Shown in pieces: positions 1-11,154 of a stretch of DNA of 64,000 nucleotides (position 1 is the first letter of the stretch; every line of letters begins with the position of its first letter). The position numbers were made by a program, and so were the translations under genes. The notes beneath the pieces are model-generated. The model searched no databases. It saw only the letters and a program-made list of their open reading frames with translations, and had not been told where the DNA came from. Source of the stretch: Gnetum montanum (lineage: Eukaryota > Streptophyta > Gnetopsida > Gnetales > Gnetaceae); assembly GCA_015680685.1 (NCBI GenBank), contig MNCI01011966.1, positions 1 to 64,000 of the forward strand, read 5' to 3'.

Positions 1-500
1 TTATTTATATCATAGTAGTAGAGATAATAACCATGGATTTGATGTATGGGTTGATATATAAATATATGTATGCGTATACAACTGAATGCATAAGTGGAGT
101 TGTACTCTCACATTTTAATTTGTGGCACCTCGAATGTAATCCCAGTTATATCAAGGCTGATTCCATATTCATCTTCTCTGCACTTTATTATAGAAAAAGT
201 AACTAGAGCTACTCTATCATAAGCTAGAGAGATATCTACAATTGATACACCATTTTCTTTTGACTCTAGATAAACCCTCATGCCAACATTCCCAATTGCA
301 ATGTCATTATCCCTTGATTTTCAAAACATTCAATTCAGCAACATTTTCATTTCTATTCCAACTTCATGGTTAATTAACTGTTGCAGATTTCTTTACAAGA
401 AAGAACATAATCCTCCTTGAACAGTTTCAGTTCATTAGGATTCTGTACCTTACCATTTGCAAATAAGTCCACCTGTTCCATGAAATGGTAAAAATGTGCC
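1..500. other. Unassigned AT-rich sequence left of a truncated Ty3 RNase H
   Basis: No reading frame, repeat or RNA gene is recognisable. Recognisable RNase H similarity starts at about 501, without the N-terminal RNase H or reverse transcriptase that should precede it. The sequence here is therefore either an insertion or the far side of a deletion. Which of the two cannot be told from the window. Confidence 0.4.
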
Positions 501-791
501 AACAACTATGTATTAGGATACAAAGTATTCATACACATAGATCATAGTGCAATCTAGTTCCTCATGAATAAGCCAATGATAAGCCCTCGTATTATACAAT
601 GGCTTGTAATCCTACAAGAGTTCAATTTAATGATGATTGATCGTAAAGACACTGAGAATGTAGTTGCTGATCATTTATCTCAGTTGCGCTTGGACAACAA
701 AGAGGATGAGTATCCAATTTCTAATCATTTCCTTGATGAATTCCTCTTTGTTGGTGTAGTGAATAACCAATCACCCATGGAGACAAACTAG
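501..791 (+). pseudogene. Ty3/gypsy RNase H, C-terminal part
   Basis: In one frame the stretch reads YVLGYKVFIH...DHSAI, one TAG stop, then FLMNKP...PRIIQWLVILQEFN and ENVVADHLSQL. This is the usual end of a Ty3/gypsy RNase H (family pattern TDHxAL...PRLIRWxLLLQEF...NxVADHLSRL). The domain would degrade the RNA strand of the RNA/DNA hybrid during reverse transcription. The N-terminal half and all of RT are missing to the left. The spacer and integrase follow on the same strand. The single stop is a plausible Gln codon change. Domain assignment is firm from the motif; the lineage (Athila/Tat side) is inferred. Confidence 0.85.
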
Positions 792-824
792 TATAGTAGC
801 ATTCTTACCTATCTCCTTACCCAA

Positions 825-2137
825 CAAACACCACAAGAGCTAGACCTTAAGAAGAAATAACAGTTTCTTCACAAAGCGAAGTACTTTATGGAGATCAATG
901 GACAACTTTACAAAGTATGTCCCGATGGCTTGGTTCGATGGTGTGTTACCAATATAGATCAACTAAGAGTTCTCCAAGATACTCATGAGGGCCCTTGTGG
1001 GGGTCATTATCCTAGGAGACGAACGACCATCAAGATCTTGCTTACAAGGTATTATTGACCTACCTTATTCTAGGACGCCCATCAATTCATCCAATCTTGT
1101 GAGTGCTATCAATGTGATGGGGAAATGACTACTAGAATGGAGGGTCTGCAACAATGGATTCAACCATTAAAACCTTTTTACATTTGGGGGATTGATTTCA
1201 TGGGGCCCATTATACCAATGTCCAATGGAAAAGCTTACATCATAGTTGCAATAGACTACTTAACAAAATGGGCTGAAGTAGCTACCATTAAAGATTGCAC
1301 ATCATCTATAGCTACACGATTTATTCAACAATAAGTCATCAATAGGTATGGTGTGCCATGTGCACTTATTTTAGAGAATGGGACACACTTCACAGATGCA
1401 ACTTTTCAGAAGTTAATGCCATGCTTAGGGGTTGAGCATAAATTGACTATACCATACCACCCCAAGTGAATGGTCAAGTCAAGGTCACCAACAGGGAGAT
1501 TACTAAGATATGGACTAGAACCATTAGCAAGTATAGGTGAGACTGAAGCACTAAACTGAATGATGCTCTTTGGGCATATCACTCCACATGGAAACTCCCT
1601 ATAGGCTACTCTCCCTACGGGTTAGTGTATGGAAAACTTCCAATGCTCCCTATCCAAACTAAGCTTTGTACACTAGCCATGGCATGTGACCTCAACCTTG
1701 ACCTTGATCGAGCACAAAAATAAAGGTTGATGACTTTTAACGTGCTAGATGAGAATTGACTAGTTGCCCTATCATCTAATGAATTGATCAAGGCATTTAA
1801 TAAACAACATCATGACCTAAAAATTAGGAAAGTTAAGTATCAGCTAGGAGATAAGGTTCTCTACTAGAACCTCACACATGTGTCACAACGTGCCAAATTT
1901 CAAACATTATGGGAAGGACCTTACATTATCTATGAAACTTTTCCTTCAAGGGCCATGACCATATATAAACCTCAGAGCCTAGATAAGAGATTGTTAGTCA
2001 ACATGCAAAAAACAAAACCTTTCCATGAGTTTAGGATAGGTAGAACACATGCTACCTCTATAGGTGGGCAACCTTACTCATTATTTCAGACCTCCTCTTT
2101 CAAACTCAGTCATGGGGGAGATGTCCACCTCTGCTAA
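825..2137 (+). pseudogene. Ty3/gypsy integrase, inactivated
   Basis: The order is HHCC zinc domain, catalytic core, C-terminal domain. The zinc residues are in one frame: His at 984 and 1005, Cys at 1104 and 1113. The core begins WGIDFMGP with the first Asp at 1194. The second catalytic Asp is replaced by Glu (GAG at 1374, LILENG for the usual xSDNG) and the third, Glu, by Lys (AAG at 1481, GQVKV for GQVEV). A frame change near 1465 and several stops (about 859, 1059, 1071, 1332 and others) add to the damage. The C-terminal part shows DALWAYHSTWKLPIGYSPY and AKFQTLWEGPYII. The protein would have inserted the cDNA into the genome; this copy cannot. It is part of the element ending with the LTR at 3958. 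Confidence 0.88.
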
Positions 2138-3944
2138 CCATTGAAAGCCCTCAGTTCTTTCTAAATTTTTTTTACATGTTTTTGTTTTGCACATTTCTTT
2201 AATCTTTCTTGTTTTTTTTACACCATTGTTCATATTTTCACCATTTTTTTGTGTGATTACTTTATTTTGTTCATCACCCAATAAATGTTCATGATGGTGG
2301 CATGAATAATACCATATGGATTGCTAATGTTTGGGTTTTACCTTTGAAATAAAATGTTGATATTAAGGTATGGTTCTTTTGATTGAATAGGCAATGAGTC
2401 CACGTCGTTCATGCATCCATAAAATCCTATGGTATCCCTTAGCTTGGAACTGTATAGTCCCTTTCTCTCTAATAAAATTATTAACAACTTGGTGGCTGGG
2501 TATTTCTCAAACTAAGGAAAGACTCAAAGGATGAAAATGGTATGAATTCAAGGGGACTGGATGTAGTTATGCTGGCTATTCTCTCGAGTGCTTGGATGCT
2601 TTTTCCTTGAGTTTTCCACCATTCTGCTGTTCATCAAATATCTAGAAGTTGAGTACATAAAAATAAGTCTTTGCATGGTGTGGTTATCATGCAAAAAAAA
2701 AGTGAGAATTCAAAGCATACCCCTTAGACACAATAATGAACTTAGGCTCCAAGCACTGGTTATGGCACTAGAAAGACATGTTACCCATGCCTGAAGGTTC
2801 CCTCTAACTAAGGCCCTTTCTCACTTCCTGATTCTCCATCTTGCTCTCCTCAGAATGGTGGTGACTTTTTGTAGAGGCATTCTTGTTGCTTCAAGAGGAT
2901 AGGTTGGTCAAATGTGATGTGAGGTCATTGAATGTGGTTTTTTAAGCCTAGATTTGGAATGAATTCTACTTGGTAACATTAACCATAAAACACACAAGGG
3001 ACTTTACACAACCTTGTTCTTGGGTTTCCATTCCATCCTCTCCTCTCCACCTTTCTTTTCCATTTTTCACCTCATTGCTAGTTTTATCATTAGTCTGTAT
3101 CTTGGTTGATGCATTGTTTTTCCTGGGTTAATTCTTGTGGGTAAGTTTTTAACTCTTACAACCAAATGACATTCCTAGAGCCTACGGACTCTTTGGTTTG
3201 TGGGTTTGTCAGGGCATCAAGGGAATGAGCTTACTTTGGAGAGGACCTACTAGCATTCCTTTTTATTGCATTTGTTAACTTCTTTTCCTTATCTTTTTCC
3301 ATCCTATCTTTTTCCTTATCTTTTTTCACTAGCATTCCTTATCTTTTTCCATCCTATCACTATCGGAGGTTCGCTCTTAGTCATGGGGGCCCTGGCACAA
3401 ATTTTCCATTTTTCCTAACCCCTACACCTTAGGTAGTCACCAGTGTTAAATCTCTAGAATTAGTATTTTCCATAACTACAACTCAGCCAATGCACTTTAC
3501 ATCGAGGCAAGGTATCAACTGTATTGTGATTTATCTACACTTATTTGTGATTGTGTTGTATGTGTAGATGGAAATCATACAACAATGGACTAGGCCTAGA
3601 GGAAACACTCAAAATGGGCCGGAACTGGAGCATTTATGAAAGGAGCAAGATTGGTGGCATGGCTATGGATAAACAATGGAAGATGCAATCTTGGCATTGA
3701 CAGTAACATGCCTTATTCTTTTTCTCTCTCCTTCTCTTCCATTTTCCAAATAAAGGTTGAATGTCATTTATGTACAGTGTTCACCTTAGTGGTGATGAAC
3801 ACTAATGTTGTCATGTATTCTATTGTTGATCCATTCACCGGGCACATTGAGTCTATCACTCTGTTCTACCATCAATGGTCATTCAATAAATAATCCCATA
3901 CCTTCCCAATATTTTGTAAGGAACTCAAGGATGAGTTTTCATTT
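2138..3944 (+). other. 3' region of the Ty3 element between integrase and LTR
   Basis: There is no supported gene in this 1.8 kb. It contains two internal copies of the polypurine-like word AGTCATGGGGG (2108-2118 just upstream, 3379-3389) and a local duplication of a TTTTTCC-rich segment near 3290-3355. The words GCATGGTGTGG (about 2674) and GAATTCAAAGCATACCCC (about 2706) recur, on the minus strand, in the 3' region of the nested element at 50000-50270. This ties the two elements to one family. The open frame at 3636-3893 is not conserved in any way I can see and is left uncalled. Confidence 0.6.
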
Positions 3945-3957
3945 AGTCATGGGGGTA
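3945..3957 (+). other. Polypurine tract before LTR
   Basis: AGTCATGGGGGTA directly abuts the LTR start TGATGAATCG. The purine run would prime plus-strand DNA synthesis. The preceding word GATGAGTTTTC...TCATGG also precedes the LTR at 58108, supporting one family. Confidence 0.75.
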
Positions 3958-4765
3958 TGATGAATCGTGATATTGGGTTTACAATATCGGATCCAACCAT
4001 GTGATGTTAGATACCTGATATCAGGGCCTATCTCCTTGCCTATAAATAAGAGTGACACCCTTGGTTTTCAAATTAGACATTTAGTCCCTTAGCTGAACTC
4101 TTGCCAGTTTTATCTTCTAGAGTTAGAATTATTTTTGCATGCCCACAATAGGAGTCATAGAGTGAACAGATCTTTATTTGAGCATTGTGTACCTGAGCAC
4201 ACTTTGTGTATGGTAATAAAAATGAACTTTATGATAAAATTTGCAGCATTCAGAATAGATTAATTAGTGTTAATTGTTACTTATTTTTTTCCTAGCTAAT
4301 TAATGATTTCTCTCACCCTACAACTCTCTTAGTTAAATACACTCAGTACGACTGCTTTAAGCATGCGTGTAGCAGTTGTTAACCTAGTAACGATTAGCAT
4401 TTGGTAATCCCAGCAGTGTTGCACTAGTTTAGGATGTGTATGGAAAGTGGGAATGAATACTAGTGTTAGGAGTAATTAGAACTTAGTTAATGAGTAGTTA
4501 AATCAGATTAGTTACTTAGTTATCTCTTTCCCACTCCTTTACTAGTGCAGGATATAAAACACATAAAAGCTATAAAAATCATATGCCTCAAGCTTACTTA
4601 ATCATACAACTGTGACATACAAGTAAGTTTGGGAAGACAATGATTAACCAACCCATTATTGTTCCACGAAGGTGCATAGGAACTTAGTCCTTGGAATTCA
4701 ACTAGATTGTGCGTGAAACACTTGTATTCATATGGTTGAGCATAGGGGTACCTCACCGCTCATCA
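3958..4765 (+). repeat. 3' LTR of the Ty3/gypsy element (family with TGATRA...TCATCA ends)
   Basis: Starts TGATGAATCG and ends CCGCTCATCA, giving the short inverted ends TGATGA/TCATCA. A TATA box (CTATAAATAAG) lies near 4041, about 85 bases in, so U3 is very short. The later part (GGTAATCCCAGCAGTG, ATGCCTCAAGC, TTGGGAAGACAATGATTAACC, CACTTGTATTCATATGG) is shared with LTRs at 5821, 44931, 54269 and 58108. No primer binding site follows position 4765, so this is the right-hand LTR. Its partner lies outside or is lost. Confidence 0.85.
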
Positions 4766-5820
4766 CATGGCCATTACGCATGAGTGGCCAATCCTCATGT
4801 GCTAGACTAGTCCTTATAAATTCCTTGGCTAGATGCAATAGAGGAGAGGGAGAATAGAAAAAAGGATTTGAAGAAATAGAGAGAGGATACTATTTAGAGA
4901 AACACACTAGATTAGAATTTTTATTTGTGCACAAAATTATGAAGGAAGAGTATTGATGCTTTGTGGTAATTAACAAATTATGAAGTGGTTGCACTATGGA
5001 GACAATAGAGCAGGGTCACAAATTAGGTGACATATCCTTTGTAATCTTTGTTATTTCTCATAAACCTATTTAAATTCAATTTGGTTTAATTGATTGTATT
5101 CATCTTTGAACTTAATGTTAGAAGTTAAGGTAAAAATTGTTGATTTTACTTATTGGTGACAATTGTAAGTGTGGTGTTCTCAATTGAATCTAGATCTAAT
5201 CATTGGTTTTATGTTTGATGATCGTTTGACTTTAAACTATTCCTCCATGGGATATGACTTGCAGGTTAGTCATAGAAAAGGTGACAATTTCTACAAAGAA
5301 AGAAATGAAGATAAAGATTAAAGGTATCCAACACTGAATTTCTCCTAGCTCATCAGAAGGCTAAAGGTAGAAATTGAACACATTTTATGTTAACCAAAAC
5401 TAATAAAAACACATTTTTAGGTAAACACAACTACACCATATCTCATGATCAAAATCCCATGAATGGTCCATGACATGTGACCATTACACTAAGCTTTGGA
5501 ACATATCATTACTCAACCATAAGTACACCATGACTCATGGTCTATAATACTATGAGTGATCCACAACTCATGGTAAAAATTATGGTTAATATTTAGGATA
5601 AAGTTTGAGACCCAAATAAAAATTCTAGAGAGTAACAAAAAACCTTATTTAATTGCCACCTCTAACAAGCTTCATAACCAAGAGACCTTGATGGCTACTT
5701 TAAGTTAGTACAAACTTTATAGTTATTTCAAACATTCGATGCTAGAAACCTTATAAGAAATCCATGGATGGAGAAAATAATAGATTAATAGTAGATTAAT
5801 GAATTAATAATTTTATTAAT
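4766..5820. other. Unassigned AT-rich stretch with ACCATGACTCATGGT-like words
   Basis: No gene is seen. A TATA-like CTTATAAATTC lies at about 4813. Between 5430 and 5600 there are several copies of a near-palindromic word around CCATGACTCATGG (clear copy at about 5528). The same word is abundant in the copia LTR at 9383-9923, so this may be a remnant of that LTR family. Confidence 0.4.
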
Positions 5821-6700
5821 TGATAAGCAATTTTTTAATCAATTATGTTGATCCATCAACATCAATGAAGGGTTTTCTATATTAATGCATTAGTGTTCAT
5901 TCAACTTGTTACAAATGCCTTTATATATATGCCACTAAGCACATTGATGATATTGTTTGATCATAATTATAACTAGACTCTGTCAATTTATTTTTCTAGC
6001 ACTTAGAATAGTCAAAAAGTACCTATAGTGTGGTGTGAAGTAGTTATTTAGAGTTTTATTTAAGTGCTATATACCTGGACTCTTGGCATAAAAAATTATA
6101 AAGATATATATTATTATATATCATTGAAACACTTTAACTTAACATAGAATTTAAAATTAATGCAATTTATTTACTTGTACTTATAGTTTAATGTTTAGAT
6201 TACTTTGCACTTAGAATAATAATTTACCATTTTCATTTTACATTAGAGCATGGAAGAATGAGTGTGACTGCTTTGAGTATAACATATGTTTGTTTCATAA
6301 TCTAGCAATGTTAACACTTGGTGAAACCAACAATGGTATGTTTCGTAATCCTAGTACTGAATATATGCATTTATGACATGTATGATAAGTTGGAATGGAC
6401 ACTTATTACCTAGGGTAAACTAGACTTTGCTTATTACACTTAGATTAGAATAAAATAAATTTTAATATTTTAATAATATTTTAGTTATGATCTAAGTAAC
6501 ATAATTCATCATATGCCTCTATTATAATTAATCATATGCACTAATAGCTAGATAAATATAGTTGGGAAGATGACAACTTGCCATCATGTTTAACTTTCTA
6601 GGTACTATGCTAGTTCAATTCATGAAATATGGTCAACTCATGCATGAACACTTGTAATTTGTATAGGTAGATGTACAGACACTTTCCACTCATCATTAAT
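5816..6700 (+). mobile_element. Solo LTR with perfect target site duplication TTAAT
   Basis: LTR 5821-6695 begins TGATAAGCAA, close to TGATAAATCC of the LTR at 58108, and ends TCCACTCATCA. It is flanked by TTAAT on both sides (5816-5820 and 6696-6700). A TATA-like TTTATATATATG lies near 5921. Shared blocks include GTAATCCTAGTACTG, ATCATATGCCTC, GTTGGGAAGATGACAA and ACACTTGTAATTTGTATAGG. There is no polypurine tract to the left and no primer site to the right. An element therefore inserted here and recombined between its LTRs, leaving one copy. Confidence 0.8.
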
Positions 6701-9382
6701 GGTTTTAGTTAATGATAATATAATGATTTATAGTTTTGACTAATGAATTTGTTAATAAATTTTTATTGTTGGTTTTAATAGTGTATTTTGTAGTATAGAC
6801 CACATATTTCAACTTCATTCCAAGTGATAATAACATGATTTTATCTACTCTAAAGGTATTATAATCATCCCAACATGTGTTTCATGAAGATTATAGTTAA
6901 AAGACTTAGATAGAGTTTTCAAATTATGGTGCAGATAGTAAACTAGAGTGCACAATGAAAGTGATAGTGATTAGATGATATGATGTGGATGAAGGGTTAA
7001 AGAAATATTGTATCTTTGGAACCATGTTATGGATTTCTAAATGACCCATGTGGCTCTCTTTATATCTTTGATAAATGTTGAATATAAAGAATTTGTATTT
7101 AAGATGTTGGTGTAATCTTACATGAATGTTGTTAATTATTATTTTTTATGATTTATTCAAGTATGATTTTAGATTATAAGGTTTCATACGTGTTATAAGA
7201 TTTTCTGAAATTTTATTTTGAATTCAAGTATTTTATATGATATATATGGTTTTATAAAAATTTAGTCATTCCCCTTAATTGATTTCATATTTTATGTTAT
7301 GGTTAATTTTAGGATGTGAAAACTAGACTAGGAGTCACAATCAATTTTTAGTTTTGAATTTTTGATTAGCATTTATTCTTCTTCCATATCTAGTATTTCT
7401 AAGAATTCTTGTATTTTTCATACATCTCTCAATCATTAGATAGGACTTATGGAAAATCTAGAGTTTACTCTTGCTCACGTTGCCTATGTTTGATGGTTGA
7501 GATTTTATTATGTTTTTTTATATGATTTTTTTGAACAATGTTGTATCTTAATGATTTATCAAGATTAATGGGTAAGCATCATAGAAGATTTAGATTAGCC
7601 ACTAATCCTTAACCAACATTACTTATGATTATGTAAAAGTTGCAAAAATGGACAAGCATTATGAAGAATCTAGTTCTTCACTAGTAGTTCATCCACATCA
7701 CTTGTGATTGTTCATGAGGTAGAAATTTGGATTTATTATTTATGATAATAGGGAGTAGTTAGACTATAATGGTTAATTATAGATTCAACTATGTTCCAAG
7801 AGAGGTGAGGTTCATCTAAGAAGTCCTTGAGGAAGAGTATATCTATAAAACAATCATGGATAACATTTTAATCTCATGGTCTTTGAGGTATTCTTTTATA
7901 TAGCATGTGGGTTCCTTCCTCCACCTTATTTGAGTTAAACTAAGATGGTTGGATCTAATAGAATGTTCCTAACCTTTCTTGCATGTTTGAATGTAGATAT
8001 AAGTGCTAGGAGTGGGAGGAGCTAAGATCCTAAAGGTTTTCAAAGGCTTGATTGTGTGTGCTATTTCTTTTATTTTAGTGGTATTCCTATGAAACTTTAT
8101 GTAGTAGAACTAGATGTACTAAGATAGGTTTTTTGGTGATTTCTATTATTAATCATATTATGGATTTAAATCATGTTATAAAATCTAAGGCTAGTTTATG
8201 ATACTTTAATATGTTTATTTATTTTTTGATGTACTTTGGAATTTAATTTTGGGATTTATAATGATTATGGTAATTTCTTTTCTTTTTAATTTATAAACAC
8301 TATGATGTCATATGCCCTAAGAAAATAAGTTTTATTTAAGAAATTCTCATGTTATTTTTTATAATGTAAAAAGTTCCATGAAGGATGATTGTAGCTAAAA
8401 AAAAGGGGATATCTATGAAGGATGAAAATAAAAAATCTAAAACTTTGCTAGAATATATTTCATGAGAGGTTGCTAAAAATATTATTATACAACATAAATT
8501 TATATAAAGAAGATATGTCTTGATGAAGAATGTCTATAAGTAATGTTAGCTATTAAAAGCTCTTATAATAACGAAGCCTTAACTAAGGACTACATGAAAT
8601 TGCTTGAGTAGAAGAAAAATTTTCTAAAAGAGAATTAAAAAAATTATGTGAATAATAAAGAAATATTCATGTAATTTTTGCAAACATTTTAGCAATAAAG
8701 TTTCTCCAAACAATGATATTCCATTTGCTCAAATTGAATTGTTATACAAAAAGTTTTCTTACCTATTAACATTAGTATGTAAGAACTCAAAATGGAAGAT
8801 TTAATCTTAATTTTCTTATTTTTTGAATTTATGGATGGTAGAACTATTTATTGGCTTGAATTCAACAATTTTATAAAGTCATTTTCTTATTATCGTTTGT
8901 AGAAATTGTTTCTTAAATTATCCCTAGAATGATCCCATTATTTTTATATAAATTCCAAGGCCATTTGATGATGTAATACTTTGATTTTAATAGAATATAA
9001 CTGGTTGTATGAATTTTTGCATCTAATCTCTAGCATCTTTCAATTTCTTCCATAACATTTTAAATTCCATTAATTTTCATTAAATTCACTCTAGTTTCTC
9101 TTACATATATCATTACAATTAATTCTATGAAGCTCTTCCATCTCCATACTAACTTCGATTTGCATTATAATTGCTGTAATAGTGTATTCTATTTTTGTCT
9201 ATAATAATTTAGCATGAATTCTTAAGTTTTCATCACTAGTACATAAGTTAATAAGTCACCACTATATTCCTCCATATTTGCAATAAATCAATACAAGTTT
9301 CAACAAATTTCAAAGCTCTAGATTGAAGAACATCTCAAGGTGAATTTGCACATATAAATTTCATTGAATTTCAACTCATAAA
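6701..9382. other. AT-rich decayed sequence, no supported gene
   Basis: Many stops in all frames and no recognisable domain. It is probably old transposon sequence beyond recognition by eye. Nothing here could be paired with other parts of the window. Confidence 0.4.
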
Positions 9383-9923
9383 TGTTGAGATATTTTTAAA
9401 AATTAGCTACACCATGACTTGTGGTTAAGCTGTGGTATTGTAGGTTTTTAGAATATAAGTTCAACATAACTTATGATATTGTAGATATCAAATTTTCTTA
9501 GAGCATGACTTGTGATCAAATTTTGGTTTCAACCATGACTCGTGGTTGATACAAAATCATCAACTTTGACCTATGGTTGTTGTGTGGTCTAGAATTATCC
9601 TAAGATAATTTTACCATGACTTGTGGTAATCTCATGGCATAGTTATCATGACTAGTGGTCTACTCATGGTGAACATTTAGATAAAGAACATTTATCACAA
9701 CTCATGGTAAAGTCCTAAAAAAATAACCATGACTCATGGTGAAGTTTTTGTATCCTTGGAATGTTTTAATTTCAATTTCTAGCTAAATCACAACTCATGT
9801 TATAATATCATGACTCATGGTATCATAAAACATGACTCATGGTTAAGTTATAATTAATAAAAAATTAGAACTTTGATAGATTTTGAAGTATTTAAATAGA
9901 AATATTTATTCAATAATCCAACA
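9383..9923 (+). repeat. Putative 5' LTR of Ty1/copia element, packed with ATGACTCAT words
   Basis: Starts TGTTGAGATA and ends AATAATCCAACA, the TGTTG...CAACA ends common in copia LTRs. It is followed after a few bases by a match to the initiator-Met primer site. The interior holds about a dozen irregularly spaced copies of a near-palindrome around CCATGACTCATGG (for example 9411, 9501, 9531, 9611, 9645, 9725, 9807, 9829). No matching 3' LTR was found after 32300, so the left boundary rests on end sequence and position only. Confidence 0.5.
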
Positions 9924-9927
9924 ATAT

Positions 9928-9945
9928 CAATATTAGAGCTAGATT
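9928..9945 (+). other. Primer binding site, initiator-Met tRNA type (mutated)
   Basis: CAATATTAGAGCTAGATT matches the usual copia site TGGTATCAGAGC(TAGGTT) with a few changes. It lies 4 bases after the putative LTR end, so it fixes that end and the + orientation. Confidence 0.6.
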
Positions 9946-11154
9946 ATCTTCTCCTCAGTCAAAATAAGTTTAAAAGATGTATAGAAGTATTCCATAATCT
10001 TTAATGGATCTCAAGACTTTAACCTTTAGAGAAAACTTATAGAAGGGATTTTAGAAATATATGAATGTTGAAAAATTATTAAAACATGTTTTGTAGTCAT
10101 ACATGATTTTAAAAGTATCAAAAAACTTAGTTAAGAAAATATGAAAAAAAAAGAATAAAACTAATTTGGCCTCTAGAATAATTCTTAATAATGTGTTAGA
10201 AATCATTTTATCTAGACTCATCCTTCATCAATGTGCCAAGGATATGCAGGACTCCCTCTAGCTATAATACATGGAAAGTCATGAAAATAGACAAATGTAG
10301 TAATTGTTATATAAACAAAAGTTTGATTTGTGAGAGATATGTTAGATGAAAACATAGAAAAATTCTTCTCAATAATATAAATTAACGTCATAAGGATAGA
10401 TGAGTATGATTGTGGGTATTCCAATCTATAAAAGACACAAAATATTATCCAAGCTCTTTCTATAGATTTAAGATTTAAGAACACCATTGAAAACATTATA
10501 ATTTCAAGAGATTTGAACATATTTAACATCAATGAACTACTGAAACAAATCAAAATTCTTTAGACCACGAAAGCAAGAAAAAAATAATAAAATTGAGCAA
10601 GTTGATTTATCTAATCAATGTGGCATAAAAGGTGGATATGGAGGAATAAGAAGGTTAAATAAATTTAGGAGTAGAAGCCCTTATATAAATGAAGACAACA
10701 TCACTAAAAGTAATCATGGAAGCTTTCAAACATTTAAAGGAATAGATCAATCAAGATGCAGATGGAGAAATAATCAAAGGAAGAAAAATAATAATACCAT
10801 AACATCATTTTACAAGTTTTACAAATGAAGAAGCCATACTATTGAAGCATGTTGGAGTGGAATTGGATTTGAAGCATTCTAAATATAATAGAAGAATAAG
10901 GAAGAAGAGATAGAAAAGAAGGCACTTCTAGTAGCAAGGAATAAGTAGAACAAGGTAATAACATAGCTCTTAATTCAATTATAAATATTATAAGTGAGTC
11001 ATGGATAGTAGATAGTGACTACTCCAATCATATGATACCTCATAAAAGATACCTTCTTAACTATAACCTAACTCACATAGAGACATCAAAATAGAAGATG
11101 AAAACTATTTTAAAATTGAAAAAAATGGGTGATTGTATTTTTAGATTACATAAC
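9946..11154 (+). pseudogene. Ty1/copia gag and protease start, split by the 18.8 kb insertion
   Basis: Strongly decayed. The recognisable parts are at the right end. A former CCHC knuckle ends in HTIEACW near 10830, with its first cysteines lost. The copia protease start follows as SWIVDSDYSNHM near 10995, where the family has WxxDSGAxxHM; the active-site triplet is altered. Gag would form the particle and protease would cleave the polyprotein. The coding frame stops at 11154, where a gypsy element begins, and the same element resumes at 29968. Stops are frequent throughout, and the gag part before 10700 is assigned by position only. Confidence 0.65.
11150..11154. other. Target site duplication ATAAC, left copy
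   Basis: ATAAC immediately left of the LTR start at 11155. The same five bases follow the far LTR at 29963-29967. Confidence 0.8.

Noticed and set aside
10218-10553. 111-codon minus-strand open frame
   Set aside because: Opposite the copia gag region; composition reflects AT-rich antisense, no recognisable domain.
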